Positions 6,100-6,193 of a stretch of DNA of 6,193 nucleotides are shown here, piece by piece (positions within the stretch are counted from its first letter, which is position 1; each line of letters opens with the position of its first letter). A program made the position numbers and the translations under genes. The DNA is taken from assembly GCA_023145975.1 (NCBI GenBank), contig JAGLCZ010000502.1, forward strand, positions 1 to 6,193, read 5' to 3'. The notes under the pieces are model-generated. The model was not told the origin of the DNA and did not search any database. It was given only the letters and a program-made list of their open reading frames with translations. The stretch is from Candidatus Hydrogenedentota bacterium. Its GTDB lineage: Bacteria > Hydrogenedentota > Hydrogenedentia > Hydrogenedentales > CAITNO01.

Positions 6100-6108
6100 T
6101 GGTATAAT
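6100..6108 (+). promoter_or_regulatory. Possible rightward extended -10 promoter
   Basis: TGGTATAAT matches the extended -10 form TG-N-TATAAT exactly. No good -35 lies 16-18 bp upstream (ACCTGT at 17 bp). The CTGTACAG palindrome just upstream could be a control site. In such AT-rich DNA a chance match is easily possible, and the gene it would serve lies outside the window. Confidence 0.3.
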
Positions 6109-6193
6109 AACTTGGATAATAGTTATAGTTGGATAGTAATTATAATAAGAGAGGGAGGGAGAGAGTAGTAATATATAATAACTTGGATAGTAA
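6103..6193. repeat. Degenerate AT-rich repeats reaching the window edge
   Basis: TATAATAACTTGGATA occurs at 6103-6118 and exactly again at 6174-6189. A shortened relative, TTGGATAGTAA, occurs at 6129-6139 and is part of the last copy (6183-6193). A third TATAATAA lies at 6141-6148, next to a purine tract of GAGAGGGAGGG type. Spacing is irregular. The array appears to continue past the right edge. Confidence 0.55.

Larger units (their letters stand above)
5905..6193. other. Intergenic AT-rich region upstream of the packaging operon, no gene seen
   Basis: No supported reading frame lies here. From left to right it holds one more TCCATAAA motif (plus strand, near 5925-5932) like those at the two promoter start sites; a pyrimidine-rich tract (about 5930-5969); a 9-bp palindrome GTAGACTAC (6032-6040); a 6-bp inverted pair TATCCG (6017-6022) and CGGATA (6064-6069); an 8-bp palindrome CTGTACAG (6082-6089); a possible rightward -10; and AT-rich repeats with a purine tract (about 6148-6167) to the edge. 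It could be a control region between divergent operons, a replication-related region, or the packaging-site area. The sequence alone does not decide. Confidence 0.6.

Noticed and set aside
1..6193. Defence system, CRISPR array, tRNA, transposon or integrase
   Set aside because: No repeat-spacer pattern, cloverleaf, transposase or recombinase motif was seen. All solid genes fit a phage head and packaging cluster.

Overview
The window is most likely the start of the head-morphogenesis and DNA-packaging module of a tailed bacteriophage or prophage (Caudoviricetes, HK97-type head). All supported genes lie on the minus strand and are read from right to left: small unknown ORF, terminase small subunit, terminase large subunit, portal, prohead protease with a C-terminal scaffold, then the first 28 codons of another gene, presumably the major capsid protein. 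This is the classic order of an HK97-like head cluster. Strong GGAGG-type ribosome binding sites and sigma70/sigA-type promoters point to a bacterial host. The DNA is moderately AT-rich, with an intergenic right end that is much more so. That fits many Gram-positive or marine hosts but does not identify one.

Layout, right to left. The 344 bp at 5850-6193 carry no convincing gene. They hold a perfect-consensus promoter (TTGACA-17-TATAAT) firing leftward into the cluster, overlapped by a 29-bp interrupted palindrome that looks like an operator. Further right are a polypyrimidine stretch, small palindromes, a possible rightward extended -10 promoter and an AT-rich repeat block that runs to the window edge. 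Next come the small ORF (two alternative starts inside a duplicated 14-bp sequence), the terminase small subunit with a four-cysteine cluster, and the terminase large subunit (ATPase plus RNase H-like nuclease). Most gene junctions are tight (26-nt overlap, 3-nt gap, 9-nt gap, 37-nt gap), as in one operon.

The exception is a 99-nt gap between terminase and portal. It holds a second leftward promoter that resembles the first in its -35 region and around its start site, plus a 15-bp palindrome in the leader. The portal and capsid genes could therefore be transcribed separately from the terminase. The protease gene contains a strong in-frame internal start (GGAGG, 8-nt spacing, ATG at codon 276) that would make a separate 171-residue scaffold, as in lambda C/Nu3 and Mu I/Z.

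Working together, the small and large terminase subunits would cut and pump DNA through the portal into a prohead. That prohead would be built from capsid protein on the nested scaffold and matured by the protease. I see no defence system, CRISPR array, tRNA or transposon. The points most worth a second look are the paired operator-like promoters, the nested scaffold start, the cysteine cluster in the terminase small subunit and the repeat block at the right edge.
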